From CAIYZT01 sp031385445 (GTDB taxonomy: Bacteria > Pseudomonadota > Alphaproteobacteria > Rhodobacterales > Rhodobacteraceae), in NCBI GenBank assembly GCA_031385445.1, contig JANNBM010000056.1, forward strand, positions 328,415-392,414: a DNA stretch of 64,000 bases. Reading direction: 5' to 3'. Numbering within the stretch: position 1 is the first letter of the stretch; each line of letters starts with the position of its first letter. Positions 43,801-52,875 of the stretch are shown here, in pieces. The notes beneath the pieces are model-generated. The model ran no database searches, had not been told where the DNA came from, and saw only the letters and a program-made list of their open reading frames with translations. The position numbers and the translations under genes are program-made.

Positions 43801-45201
43801 TCAATGTGCGCCCCATGGCCCGTGTTTGCCGGGATTGCCGTCAATCCGGTCAAACCCATGTGCGCCAAAAAAGTCGCGCTGGGCCTGGATCATGTTCGCG
43901 GTACCGCGAGCGGTGCGCATCAGATCGAACCATGCAAGACCCGCCGACAGCGCAGGCATGGCATGACCGGCCGAAGCGGCGGCCGCGACGACCCTGCGCA
44001 ACGCGCCGTGATGCGCCTTCAGATGGGCGGTAAAGGCCGGGGCCAGGATCAGGTTGCGCGCCGCATCTTCGGTCAGGGCCGCTGACATATGATCGAGCAT
44101 GTCGGACCGGATGATGCAGCCCGCGCGCCAGACCTTGGCACATTCGGGCAGAGGAACGCCCCATTTATACGTCTCTGACGCCGCCGCCAGCATGGCGAAC
44201 CCTTGGGCATAGCACAGGATTTTCCCGGCAATCATCGCACCTTCGAGGTCTTTCAGATCAAGCGACAACTTTTGCGGGCCCGCGCCAAAAGCGGCCTGCC
44301 CCGCCTGCCGTTCGGCCAGCCGGGACGAGACATTGCGTGCCATCACCGCCGCCTCAATCACCGGAACCGGCGCCGCCAAGTGCTGCGCTTCAATCGCGGT
44401 CCAGCGGCCGGTGCCCTTTTGGCCTGCCGCATCAAGGATGACATCCAACATGGCCGCGCCCGTCGCCGGGTCTGTGGCACGGGCCACAGCGCCCGAGATT
44501 TCAACGAGATAGCTGCGCAAAGTGCCTGCGTTCCAGCCTTCCAGAACCGGGGCGATCTCGTCCGCGCCAAGCCCAAGGCCATCGCGCATCACGCCATAAA
44601 CCTCGGCGATCATCTGCATGTCGGCGTATTCGATGCCGTTGTGCACGGTTTTCACGAAATGCCCCGCGCCGCGCGGTCCCATCCATGTGGCGCAGGGCGT
44701 GTCGCCATGCCGCGCTGCGATGGATTGCAGCACCGGCGCGACCCGGTCCCATGCCGCCTTCGGCCCACCCCCCATGATCGAGGGGCCATGCCGCGCGCCC
44801 TCTTCGCCGCCCGACACGCCGATGCCCAAAAACGGCACGCCCGCCGCTTCGGCTGCGGCGGCCCGCCGTTCGGTGTCTTGAAAATTTGCATTGCCCGCGT
44901 CGATGATCAGATCATCCGCGCCCATCAGCGGGCGTAGAACAGCAATCTGATCGTCCACTGTCTGCCCCGCCGGAACCATCAGGATGATCGCGCGCGGCGG
45001 TTTGATCGCCGCCACCAGCGCTTGCAAGCTGTCCGTCGGCACAATGTTCGCGGCCAGTTCCCCCGCCTCGTCGAAAAAGGCTGTCGTCACCGATCCGGTC
45101 CGGTTCCACACCGCAATCCGGTGGCCCTTTTCGGCGATATTCTGCGCCAATGCCGCGCCCATGGTGCCAAGGCCGATCAGCCCGATTGATGCCAGTTCCA
45201 C
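43801..45201 (-). CDS. gnd: 6-phosphogluconate dehydrogenase, decarboxylating
   Basis: Oxidative pentose-phosphate pathway enzyme (6-phosphogluconate to ribulose 5-phosphate, CO2 and NADPH). The 466-residue product has the Rossmann motif IGLIGLGTMGAALAQNIAEKG, IIDAGNANFQDTERRA, and the catalytic region GVSGGEEGARHGPSIMGGG with GAGHFVKTVHNGIEYADMQ. The GTG at 45201 is chosen because GGGAGG lies 7 nt upstream. A TTG further out (45216) would sit inside that ribosome-binding site. GTG at 45204 is a near alternative. Confidence 0.94.
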   Translation of the reverse strand: MELASIGLIGLGTMGAALAQNIAEKGHRIAVWNRTGSVTTAFFDEAGELAANIVPTDSLQALVAAIKPPRAIILMVPAGQTVDDQIAVLRPLMGADDLIIDAGNANFQDTERRAAAAEAAGVPFLGIGVSGGEEGARHGPSIMGGGPKAAWDRVAPVLQSIAARHGDTPCATWMGPRGAGHFVKTVHNGIEYADMQMIAEVYGVMRDGLGLGADEIAPVLEGWNAGTLRSYLVEISGAVARATDPATGAAMLDVILDAAGQKGTGRWTAIEAQHLAAPVPVIEAAVMARNVSSRLAERQAGQAAFGAGPQKLSLDLKDLEGAMIAGKILCYAQGFAMLAAASETYKWGVPLPECAKVWRAGCIIRSDMLDHMSAALTEDAARNLILAPAFTAHLKAHHGALRRVVAAAASAGHAMPALSAGLAWFDLMRTARGTANMIQAQRDFFGAHGFDRIDGNPGKHGPWGAH

Positions 45202-45232
45202 CACAAGCCCTCCCAAAAGGTTCGCGCCCGGA

Positions 45233-45258
45233 TGTTAGCGCTGACGGCACTGCTAACA
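45233..45258. promoter_or_regulatory. TGTTAGC-N12-GCTAACA operator candidate upstream of gnd
   Basis: A perfect 7-bp inverted repeat (45233-45239 with 45252-45258). The left half continues as TGTTAGCGCTGACG, close to the TGTTAGCGCTAACA type of palindrome bound by LacI-family sugar repressors. It lies about 32 bp upstream of the gnd start, where a promoter is expected, and about 90 bp from the divergent phosphatase gene. Confidence 0.5.
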
Positions 45259-45347
45259 CGCGATGGACGGCAAGAAAACTGCTCTTGTATCCCGCGGCAT
45301 GCAATCCTAAGGCTGCCCTTGGCCCGAAAATGCTGCGGAGAGAAGAC

Positions 45348-46082
45348 ATGCGGACCTATGCGATTGGCGACATTCACGGGCATCTGGACAAACTGATCGC
45401 CCTGCAAGGCCTGATCGCCGCTGATATGGCGGTCCATGGCGCGGCGCCGATCGTCCATGTCGGCGATCTGGTGGACCGGGGGCCGGACTGCCGCGGGGTG
45501 ATCGAATATCTGTCGCGGGGCATTGCCGGGGGTGCGGAATGGGTGGTGCTAAAGGGCAATCATGACCGCATGTTCACCGGATTTTTGCGTGATCCGGCGT
45601 GGCAAGACCCCCGCCTGCGCCGCGATTTGTCTTATTTGCATCCCAAGATCGGCGGGGCGGTCACGTTGGCCTCGTATGGGGTGACGAACCCGGGCGACCG
45701 TCCTGTCGCGCCTGTCCATGCCGAAGCGGTGGCCGCCGTGCCCACCGCGCACCGGGACTTTCTGGAAAGCCGCCCGACATGGCTGCGGCGCGGCGATGCG
45801 GTGTTTGTTCATGCGGGCATTCTTCCGGGCATCGCGATGGAAGACCAAAGTGAAGATGACCTGACCTGGATCAGAGACGGGTTCCTGAGCGACCATTCCG
45901 ACCACGGCGCGCTGATTGTCCATGGTCACACCGCCATCGACCGGCCAAGGCACTATGGCAACCGGGTCAACATTGACAGTTCGGTCGCCTATGGTGGCCC
46001 GCTGTCCGCCGTGGTGATCGAAGGCCGCGAGGTTTGGCAGATCACCGCGCAGGGCCGTCTGCGGCTGCGGCCGGGGATGTGA
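45348..46082 (+). CDS. Metallophosphoesterase (PP1/PP2A-like serine/threonine phosphatase)
   Basis: 244 residues with the full metal-site set: GDIHGH near the N-terminus, GDLVDRGPD, GNHD, and HGHTAIDRP. It is a probable protein phosphatase of the PrpA type or a diadenosine tetraphosphatase-like enzyme; the substrate is not decidable from sequence. GGAG sits about 8 nt before the ATG at 45348. Its 3' end overlaps the convergent MFS gene by 41 bp. Confidence 0.85.
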   Translation: MRTYAIGDIHGHLDKLIALQGLIAADMAVHGAAPIVHVGDLVDRGPDCRGVIEYLSRGIAGGAEWVVLKGNHDRMFTGFLRDPAWQDPRLRRDLSYLHPKIGGAVTLASYGVTNPGDRPVAPVHAEAVAAVPTAHRDFLESRPTWLRRGDAVFVHAGILPGIAMEDQSEDDLTWIRDGFLSDHSDHGALIVHGHTAIDRPRHYGNRVNIDSSVAYGGPLSAVVIEGREVWQITAQGRLRLRPGM

Positions 46083-47193
46083 CTGCGTTCGCGGCGCGGT
46101 TGAACGGGCCATAGCTGAGCGCCGCCAGCCCGGACAGCGCCAACGTCAACCCCCCCGTCACCCAGAAAAACCCACGCGGGCCAAAGGGTTCGATGGTTTG
46201 GGCCAGCACCATCGGCAAGAACATCGCCCCCACTTGCGCGATCCCGATCAAAAACGGCGACACACGCGGATCATCGCCCATCAAAGCAGTGCCAGTGACA
46301 TAATAGCCCGGAAAAAACATCCCCGCCGCCAGCCCGATGAACGGGAACACCCAAGCCGGGCTGATCAGCGCGCAGCCGAACATGCCAGCTGTAGTCAACA
46401 TCATCCCGGCGGCAAACAGGGCAAAGGATGGCACCCGGTCCGCCAGAAAGATCAGGGCAATCCGCCCGAACAAGAATGTGAGGTAGAACGCCGACAACAA
46501 CTGCGCCGAGGCGTCCTCGGCCACGCCAGAACGGACCAGCGCCGCTGGGCCAAGCCCGACGATGCTGACCTCAAGTCCGATGCCGAACGCGCCGAAGATC
46601 AGGATCAGCGGGCGGATGCGAAACCCGGTCCCTGCATTGCCGCCAACGCTCGTTGCGCGCGTGGCCGGGCCTGCCCCCAAAAAGATCAGCGCGGTGATCG
46701 CCGCCAGCACCATGAACAACCGTTCGGGATGCACCGTCACCAGCGAAAACGCCAATGGCGCCATGATCGCGCCGAGCGAAAACACCGCATTGATCAGTGA
46801 CAGCATTGCCGGGCCGCGCGTGCCGTAAGCCGCCAGAATGCGCGGGTTGAACACCGCCGTCAGCGCGCCATACCCCACCCCCAGAACCGCCGCGCCCAGC
46901 AGCGTGATGCCCCACGAAACGCCGCTTCCCAGCAGCGCCGCGCCCGCCGCCAGCATGAACAGCCCCGGCCGTGGCCCGATGCGCCCCGGAAACAGGAACA
47001 TCACCAGAACCGCGCTGAGCGAGCCGATCCAATGCGCCGATAACACCCGGCTGGCCTGCTCGGTCGAAAGCGAAAACAAATCCTGATACGACAGCACCGA
47101 CGGGCCATAAAGCGACAACCCCGCCCCCATCATGGTGAATGCCGCGCATCCGGTGATCAGCAACGCCAGCCGTTGAAACCTTGCGTTGTCCAT
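46042..47193 (-). CDS. MFS transporter
   Basis: 383 residues with about twelve hydrophobic segments in two halves (IGSLSAVLVMFLFPGRIGPRPGLFMLAAGA and FGRIALIFLADRVPSFALFAAGMML bear the loop 2-3 and 8-9 signatures). The substrate is unknown. AGGAG lies about 7 nt before the ATG at 47193. It converges with the phosphatase gene, with coding overlap. Confidence 0.85.
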   Translation of the reverse strand: MDNARFQRLALLITGCAAFTMMGAGLSLYGPSVLSYQDLFSLSTEQASRVLSAHWIGSLSAVLVMFLFPGRIGPRPGLFMLAAGAALLGSGVSWGITLLGAAVLGVGYGALTAVFNPRILAAYGTRGPAMLSLINAVFSLGAIMAPLAFSLVTVHPERLFMVLAAITALIFLGAGPATRATSVGGNAGTGFRIRPLILIFGAFGIGLEVSIVGLGPAALVRSGVAEDASAQLLSAFYLTFLFGRIALIFLADRVPSFALFAAGMMLTTAGMFGCALISPAWVFPFIGLAAGMFFPGYYVTGTALMGDDPRVSPFLIGIAQVGAMFLPMVLAQTIEPFGPRGFFWVTGGLTLALSGLAALSYGPFNRAANAVTSPAAAADGPAR

Positions 47194-47334
47194 GGGCCTC
47201 TCCTTTGTACGCTTCGCCGCCTATCCCGCGCGCCGTGCAAGGTCAACGGCGGGTGCCGTCTTGCGCGGGGCGTCAACTTTATGCAGGCTCGGCATTGCGC
47301 GGAACCGAACGGCCGCGCTGTGAGGGACCCTGCA

Positions 47335-47958
47335 ATGACCGTGCTTTATGACTATTGGCGATCGTCCGCAGCTTACCGGGTGCGCATGGCGTTGAATGTG
47401 CTGGCGGTGCCCTACACTTCGGTGGCGGTTGATCTGACAACGGGCGAACAGGGCGGGCCGGGGAACCTGTCGCGCAACCCGCAGGGTTTGGTGCCGACCT
47501 TGCAAATTGACGGTTTGACCCTGACGCAATCGCTGGCGATCATCGAATATCTGAACGACACGCGCGGCGGGCTTTTGCCGCAGGACCCGGTGGGCCGGGC
47601 GCGGGTGCGGGCGCTGTCCTATGCCGTCGCGATGGAAATTGCGCCGGTCTGCAATCTGTCGGTCCGCAATCATGTCGGGCACCTGTCAGCGCCCGGTTTC
47701 ACGTCGGATGATTGGGTCAGGCACTATATGCTCAAGGGGTTCAAGGCATTGGAAATCATGCTGAAAAACCCGTCCACAGGCCGCTATTGCCATGGCGACA
47801 GCATCAGCATGGCCGATCTGAATCTGGTGCCACAAGTGTATAATTTTGAACGCGCGGGGCTGAGTTTGGACCCATTCCCCCGCATCGCCGGGATCACGGG
47901 CCGCCTGCGCGACGTGCCCGAAATCGCCGCTGCGCACCCCGACCGGGTGAAGCCTTAA
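47335..47958 (+). CDS. maiA: Maleylacetoacetate isomerase (zeta-class GST)
   Basis: Glutathione-dependent isomerase of tyrosine/phenylalanine catabolism; 207 residues. The family signature SSCSxRVR appears here as SSAAYRVR, with the catalytic Ser kept and the Cys replaced by Ala. NPQGLVPTL and QSLAIIEYL mark the glutathione site. The ATG at 47335 follows AGGGA. No other tyrosine-degradation gene lies in the window, so the pathway assignment rests on the family. Confidence 0.87.
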   Translation: MTVLYDYWRSSAAYRVRMALNVLAVPYTSVAVDLTTGEQGGPGNLSRNPQGLVPTLQIDGLTLTQSLAIIEYLNDTRGGLLPQDPVGRARVRALSYAVAMEIAPVCNLSVRNHVGHLSAPGFTSDDWVRHYMLKGFKALEIMLKNPSTGRYCHGDSISMADLNLVPQVYNFERAGLSLDPFPRIAGITGRLRDVPEIAAAHPDRVKP

Positions 47959-47962
47959 CCCG

Positions 47963-48673
47963 TCAAATCCAATCCAGATTGACCCGGCCCGCCGGATATT
48001 TCACCGCGAAACTCTCTCGCATCGCCCGGTAGCGGTCTTTCAGATCGCGGAACTTGCGCTCATGGGTTTCGGCCACCAGACAGCGGACATGCTGGAACAG
48101 CTCTTCGGCGTCCATCTTTTCCAGAATGTCCAGCTCCGCCCCTTCGATATCCATCTTCACAAAGGCGATCCCGCCGCGTTCGGCGGTCTTTTCGCGCACA
48201 AGACCCGGAAAGTCGATCAGCGGCACTTCAACCGAATTCTCCGTGTCAATCCGCCGACCGCCATCCAGAATCGTGCTTTTCACCGAGGCGCCGGTCGGGT
48301 TCGTCTCGAAGTTATCGGCACGCATCAGCCGCACCGTGCCCGACCCCACCCCAACCGCCGCCTGCACCAGCGTCACATTCGGCATCTCTGCGAACTTTTC
48401 CTGCAAGATCTTGAACGCGAAAGGATCGGGCTCATAGGCAATTACATCCGCGCCGGTGGCCGCCAGAACCGCCGTGACCACGCCCATATTCGCACCGCAA
48501 TCCATCACCAGATCGCCGGGCCGCAGCATGGCGCAGACCCCGGCAAGAAACCCCTCGGCACTTGCCTTGCGCAGGTTTCGCTTGGCTCGGCGGATCACGG
48601 CTTCGGCCTTCAGCTCGGCGGCGGATTTAATCGTTTCCTCGCCCTCAGGCGCGGGGTTTTGGGCTTTGGCCAT
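47963..48673 (-). CDS. FkbM-family SAM-dependent methyltransferase
   Basis: 236 residues with a class I SAM motif VMDCGANMGVVTAVLAATGADVIAYEPDP, then IAFVKMDIEGAELDIL, both typical of FkbM methyltransferases that modify sugars or lipids in surface polysaccharides. The first 45 residues are charged and helical. The start at 48673 is chosen; the upstream frame-open part is out of character. It begins a glycan-related group that runs to 55.9 kb. Confidence 0.85.
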   Translation of the reverse strand: MAKAQNPAPEGEETIKSAAELKAEAVIRRAKRNLRKASAEGFLAGVCAMLRPGDLVMDCGANMGVVTAVLAATGADVIAYEPDPFAFKILQEKFAEMPNVTLVQAAVGVGSGTVRLMRADNFETNPTGASVKSTILDGGRRIDTENSVEVPLIDFPGLVREKTAERGGIAFVKMDIEGAELDILEKMDAEELFQHVRCLVAETHERKFRDLKDRYRAMRESFAVKYPAGRVNLDWI

Positions 48674-48808
48674 GTCAGTTATCCACTTGATGACATTGAA
48701 AAGGACGAGCGAACAGCAGGTCCATACAGAGCCGCCAAGCCGCACAACACATCAGATCTGCGGCGGGCGTTTTGGGCCAAAGCGGGGGCCGGCATGACCG
48801 ACGCACCC

Positions 48809-49624
48809 TTACTCTTCCAGCGCCCTGGCCGGATCCACACCTTCAACCGCACACATCCGCGCGGCATAGGAATTGGCCATCGGCACATTCTTGCGCCACC
48901 AGGGTTTGGTGCCATTTGTGTACAAATGGACGGAAAGGGTCTTTTCGGTAAAATGCCCCTCGACCCGGCCATAGGGATCAAAAAACACATCGTTCAACTG
49001 GAACGGCACCGGATAGAGCGTGTCCGATGACAACGCCTTTTCATAGTCGCCCGTCTGCTGCGCGAAATGGGTGAACGCTTGCGGGCCAAAGGCGGTGCGT
49101 TCGGCGTTATAGATGCGCACGGCCTGCGGCAGGGCGGTGTCCTGCTTTTCAATCCGTTTGCGCTGCTGTTTGTTAAACCAGGCGGGCGCGGCGGGCAGAT
49201 TTTCGTAATAATCCAGAAGCTGATCCATCAGATCGCCCTTTTGCGGGATGTAAACCACCCCACAATTCAGCGCGCCGCGAAAGCCGTGACCGGCAAAGAT
49301 ATGCGTCATCTCATCGGGAAATGGCGCGTGGCAATAGGCGTCGCAATCGATCCAGACCGCGTTTGTCGCTTGAATCATCTTGTAGCGAAAGACGTTGGAC
49401 AAAAAGGATTCGCTGGTCAGCCGGACGATATCCATGTCCACCGTCATGATGTCTGACGCTGGTTTGACGATCACCCCCTCGGGCACATTCGTGACGGTAT
49501 CGGTGCAGTAAAGCGTCGTTGGATGACCGTGGCGCAGATGGCTGAGCAGGCATATCTGATTGAGATAATGCAGCTTTTCGCCAATCCAAAGCGAGGCCAC
49601 AGGTCTGCGGGTGGGGGCTGCCAT
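48809..49624 (-). CDS. Glycosyltransferase-like protein with DxD motif
   Basis: 271 residues. An N-terminal Rossmann-like part (ASLWIGEKLHYLNQICLLSHLRHGH) leads to FLSNVFRYKMIQATNAVWIDCDAYCHAPFPDE. The DCDAYC stretch is the likely metal/nucleotide-sugar DxD site seen in GT32 and alpha-galactosyltransferase-like proteins. GAGG lies about 7 nt before the ATG at 49624. It is divergent from the GSCFA gene and presumably acts in surface glycan assembly in the cytosol. Confidence 0.72.
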   Translation of the reverse strand: MAAPTRRPVASLWIGEKLHYLNQICLLSHLRHGHPTTLYCTDTVTNVPEGVIVKPASDIMTVDMDIVRLTSESFLSNVFRYKMIQATNAVWIDCDAYCHAPFPDEMTHIFAGHGFRGALNCGVVYIPQKGDLMDQLLDYYENLPAAPAWFNKQQRKRIEKQDTALPQAVRIYNAERTAFGPQAFTHFAQQTGDYEKALSSDTLYPVPFQLNDVFFDPYGRVEGHFTEKTLSVHLYTNGTKPWWRKNVPMANSYAARMCAVEGVDPARALEE

Positions 49625-49752
49625 ATTGAACCTCGGTCTTATTGTTTCGTTTTGCGCCACAATGACGAAAGCCTGACCGCATGTCCAGATCATGTCGGGA
49701 CTGGCGCTTTTTAAGGGAATGTGATTGCCTTTTGAAAAAAGAGGCGGGCAAA

Positions 49753-50670
49753 ATGCCGATCAAGACAGCAAACAAGGCGAACCCGGCATGGAAGCGATTC
49801 ATGACCGACCACATGGTCAGCGCGCCGCCGAACCCTTTGGTGAAAAAAACCGACAAGTTCTTTTTGATGGGCAGCTGTTTTGCGGAAGAAATCCGTTTGG
49901 CGCTGGAATCAACTTTGGGCGCGGGGCAGGTCGGCCCGGACTATCGGAACGTGCAGTTCGATTCGGCCCGCGCGAAGATCGACGAAATTCCACAGCGCAA
50001 CCATCTGAACACCTACAACGCCCATTCGGTTTGCCAGGAGATCGAACGATTGCTGGGGCTTTGGACGCCTGCCGCAGATGATTTCTGGATGGTTGAAGGG
50101 CGGCTGCAATGTCCTTATCGTCGACTGGTTTTTGCGGATACTCCGGAAATATTTGCGCAGATTAGCGCAGATCTGACCCGGGTTTTGCGGCAGGGTTTCG
50201 ATGCAGCGGACCATTTCGTGTTTACATTCGGGATGACCGAAGTGTTTGTGAACAAACAGTCAGGAAAGATCGCGAACCAAAAGCCGGGCTATGGTTTGGG
50301 CGGCGGCGTGCAGGAAACCACCTATCACCGCGCTAGTTTTGCCGAGAATTTGGCGGTGATCGGGCGGACCGTCGATCTGATCACGGCGGCCAAGCCTGCA
50401 GCGCGGATATTCTGCACCGTGTCGCCGGTGCCGTTGAAACGCACTTTTTCGGGCGAGGATATTTTCGTCGCCAACACGCTTTCTAAATCGACCCTGCGCG
50501 CCGTTCTGGGCGAAATCGCGGCCGAGCGGCCCAATGTCACCTATTTTCCGTCGTACGAGGCGGTCCTTTCCGGCGGTGATGCCGCTTGGGGCGAGGATGG
50601 GCGCCACGTTCAGCGCCCCGTGGTCGAAGCGATCACCCGGACCTTTGTGAAGACCTACTTTTCGGCCTGA
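49753..50670 (+). CDS. GSCFA-domain protein (SGNH-like hydrolase)
   Basis: 305 residues. The family-naming motif is present exactly: FFLMGSCFAEEI near residue 45, followed by FTFGMTEVFVNKQSGKIANQKPGY and ARIFCTVSPVPLKRTF. GSCFA proteins are predicted SGNH/GDSL-type esterases or acyltransferases, often beside glycan genes. The substrate is unknown. The ATG at 49753 is chosen over a frame-open GTG/ATG upstream. Its stop lies 16 bp inside the convergent GT2 gene. Confidence 0.83.
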   Translation: MPIKTANKANPAWKRFMTDHMVSAPPNPLVKKTDKFFLMGSCFAEEIRLALESTLGAGQVGPDYRNVQFDSARAKIDEIPQRNHLNTYNAHSVCQEIERLLGLWTPAADDFWMVEGRLQCPYRRLVFADTPEIFAQISADLTRVLRQGFDAADHFVFTFGMTEVFVNKQSGKIANQKPGYGLGGGVQETTYHRASFAENLAVIGRTVDLITAAKPAARIFCTVSPVPLKRTFSGEDIFVANTLSKSTLRAVLGEIAAERPNVTYFPSYEAVLSGGDAAWGEDGRHVQRPVVEAITRTFVKTYFSA

Positions 50671-52598
50671 TCCAAAGGCGCGGCGCGGGTGAAGGCCCGG
50701 CAGATATTGGGGTCAAAATCAAAGGCGGGGGCATACCCGAGTGGCAAAAGCATGTCCTGAACGGCGGGCAGACTGGTGTGAAATTCTTCCATCCAACGGC
50801 CGTAAACGAACACTTGTTCAGGTATGGGCGCGGTGAGGCCGCGAAAAACCCGCGCCAAGACTTCGGGTGACAGGCGGCCATCGCCGATCAGCAGGCTGAC
50901 GGGCGCTTCCTCCCGGATAAGTGCAAGTGTCAGCCTGGCCGGATCATCGGTCAACGGGGTTCTTGACAGGCGGAAACGGTCATTGAACGCGCGGGCGGAC
51001 AAGGCGCAAACCACCTGCATCATCGCCGCAAGACCGGCGTTGTCTTCGTGCAGCGTCAGCGAAAGATCGGGGCGGATGTTGGCGCAATGCCCGGCCAGAA
51101 AGCCGACAGCCGAGCCGATTTCCAGCACTTTCGCACCCTTTGGCAGCACCTGCGGCATCTTGCGCGCAAGGCCGCGTTCAAACTTTCCGGCCAGCAGCGT
51201 GGGCAGGGCCGACAAGGAAAACACCCGATCATCGGCGGGCAGTTTCATGCTGTGATTGGCAAAGACCTGCAAATCGCGGTGATCGGAAAGATCAATTCTA
51301 CCCGTGACATAAGAGCCCATCGGCACTGCGGTGACCGATTCTTTTGGGCCTGCCGCCTTGCGCTCTTCCTTTGACTTTTTCGCACGCGATTTTTCGACGT
51401 CCGACATCAGCGCTGCAATCTTTTCGCGGTCGCGGGCCTGCGGCGGTTTGGCGACGATCTGGCTGATGGGCACCTGCGAGGCGGCGGCGAGATCGGATTT
51501 CAGCTGATGGTAAGCCTCCGTCTGGCGCAGCTCGTCCAATCGCCCCTCGGCACGGGCCAACGCGGCGAGATGCAGGCGGTTCAACTCAGGATCTTCCAGC
51601 AGCTGCGCGATCAGGCGATTGCGGAGTTCGGTATAGCGCAGCATCGTGTCATCGCGCACTTCGTTTCGGTCTTGCAGGCTCCAATAGTCGCCGTTGTACT
51701 TATCCGACTTGTTGTTCACATTGCCGCGCATTTTGCGGATCGCATAGCTGTCCACCGATTTGACGGCGTAATGGTTCAGTTGCACCCAATCATATCCCAC
51801 GGTTCGGGTGATCGAACGCCAGCCGCGAAACTTGAAGTAATCCTCCATCTCTTGGCCCGACCCGTTCAGCCATTTCACTTGGTCGGGAAACCCGGTCTTG
51901 ATCCATTTCGTCTTCATCTTGGGGCGATGGATCCCCAGTTTCCAATGGTCGGGCGAAAAGGTGAACAGGGTTTTCACCCCCCAGCCCTTGTTCCATTCCT
52001 GAGGCGCCGCGAGCAGATATTGCTCGGTGACCGGGGCGCGGGACCAATTGACGACACCGCCAGAGCCAAAGATGCGCCAGGTCACGACAATTCCGGTCGC
52101 GCCTTGTTCTTTGGCCGCCGAAATCATCGTATCAAGCGTGCCGTCGCCATGTCTGATCGACACAAATTCATCGGCGTCAAACACCATTACCCAGTCGGAG
52201 CCGCAGACCACAGGTTCGTCCTGCGCACGGCCCAAGGCCGAGGGTTGCGGGCGGATTCCGGGCGCGATCACGTTTCGGCGGTGATGGCACAGGCCCAACT
52301 CTTCAAGCCGGATCAGCATGTCATCGGTGCCATCCGAACAATCGTTCGTATAGACCACCAGATCGGTGAAACCGACGGCCAGATGGTGGGCGACCCATTC
52401 GATCACGAAGGGGCCCTCGTCTTTCATCATCGAAACGGCGGTGACCTGGCCATGCGGGCTGATGTGCCGCGTCAAGGCAAACGGAACGGTTCCCCATAGC
52501 GGAGCCGCACCCTTTGGCCGGGGCGCGTGGCCTTTGGGGGCGGTGTTTGGTTTGCCGGTCTTGGCTGCCACGACGAGCTCCCTCTTCTTTTTGGCCAA
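50655..52598 (-). CDS. Fusion of GT2-like glycosyltransferase and methyltransferase-like domain
   Basis: 647 residues. The Lys/Pro-rich N-terminus (1-40) is followed by a Glyco_tranf_2_4-like domain (about 50-330) with VSMMKDEGPFVIEWVAHHLAVGF, VVYTNDCSDGTDDM and the metal site VFDADEF (139-145). A charged helical linker (340-425) leads to a C-terminal domain whose AKVLEIGSAVGFLAG (489-503) is a class I SAM-type motif. It could glycosylate and methylate one acceptor, or the last domain could be a binding fold only. No second motif (acidic residue after strand 2) is obvious beyond LTLHEDN. Confidence 0.78.
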   Translation of the reverse strand: MAKKKRELVVAAKTGKPNTAPKGHAPRPKGAAPLWGTVPFALTRHISPHGQVTAVSMMKDEGPFVIEWVAHHLAVGFTDLVVYTNDCSDGTDDMLIRLEELGLCHHRRNVIAPGIRPQPSALGRAQDEPVVCGSDWVMVFDADEFVSIRHGDGTLDTMISAAKEQGATGIVVTWRIFGSGGVVNWSRAPVTEQYLLAAPQEWNKGWGVKTLFTFSPDHWKLGIHRPKMKTKWIKTGFPDQVKWLNGSGQEMEDYFKFRGWRSITRTVGYDWVQLNHYAVKSVDSYAIRKMRGNVNNKSDKYNGDYWSLQDRNEVRDDTMLRYTELRNRLIAQLLEDPELNRLHLAALARAEGRLDELRQTEAYHQLKSDLAAASQVPISQIVAKPPQARDREKIAALMSDVEKSRAKKSKEERKAAGPKESVTAVPMGSYVTGRIDLSDHRDLQVFANHSMKLPADDRVFSLSALPTLLAGKFERGLARKMPQVLPKGAKVLEIGSAVGFLAGHCANIRPDLSLTLHEDNAGLAAMMQVVCALSARAFNDRFRLSRTPLTDDPARLTLALIREEAPVSLLIGDGRLSPEVLARVFRGLTAPIPEQVFVYGRWMEEFHTSLPAVQDMLLPLGYAPAFDFDPNICRAFTRAAPLDQAEK

Positions 52599-52875
52599 CA
52601 GTAGGCGCGCGTGGCGTGGCGCCGCAAGTGTTGCATAGGGGCTATCTTGCAGAAGATTCGAGCTTTTTCGGGTGACAAGTCAAAAGGCCGTTGCCATACA
52701 TGGAGCAAGAGCACAGCGCACGCGGGACCAACCCAAGGCGCAGACGACAGGAGACACGTATGTTTTCGCCCGCACAGCTTTGGCCAATGGCCAAGCCGTA
52801 TGGTTGGGGTAGGGGTTTGAAACCATTGGGTTTCATGCCTGCCTTCCCATGCAAAAGCGCAAGGGTGGGCGTGCG

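Noticed and set aside
45201..45216. TTG start for gnd at 45216
   Set aside because: It would lie within the GGGAGG that serves as the ribosome-binding site for the GTG at 45201/45204.
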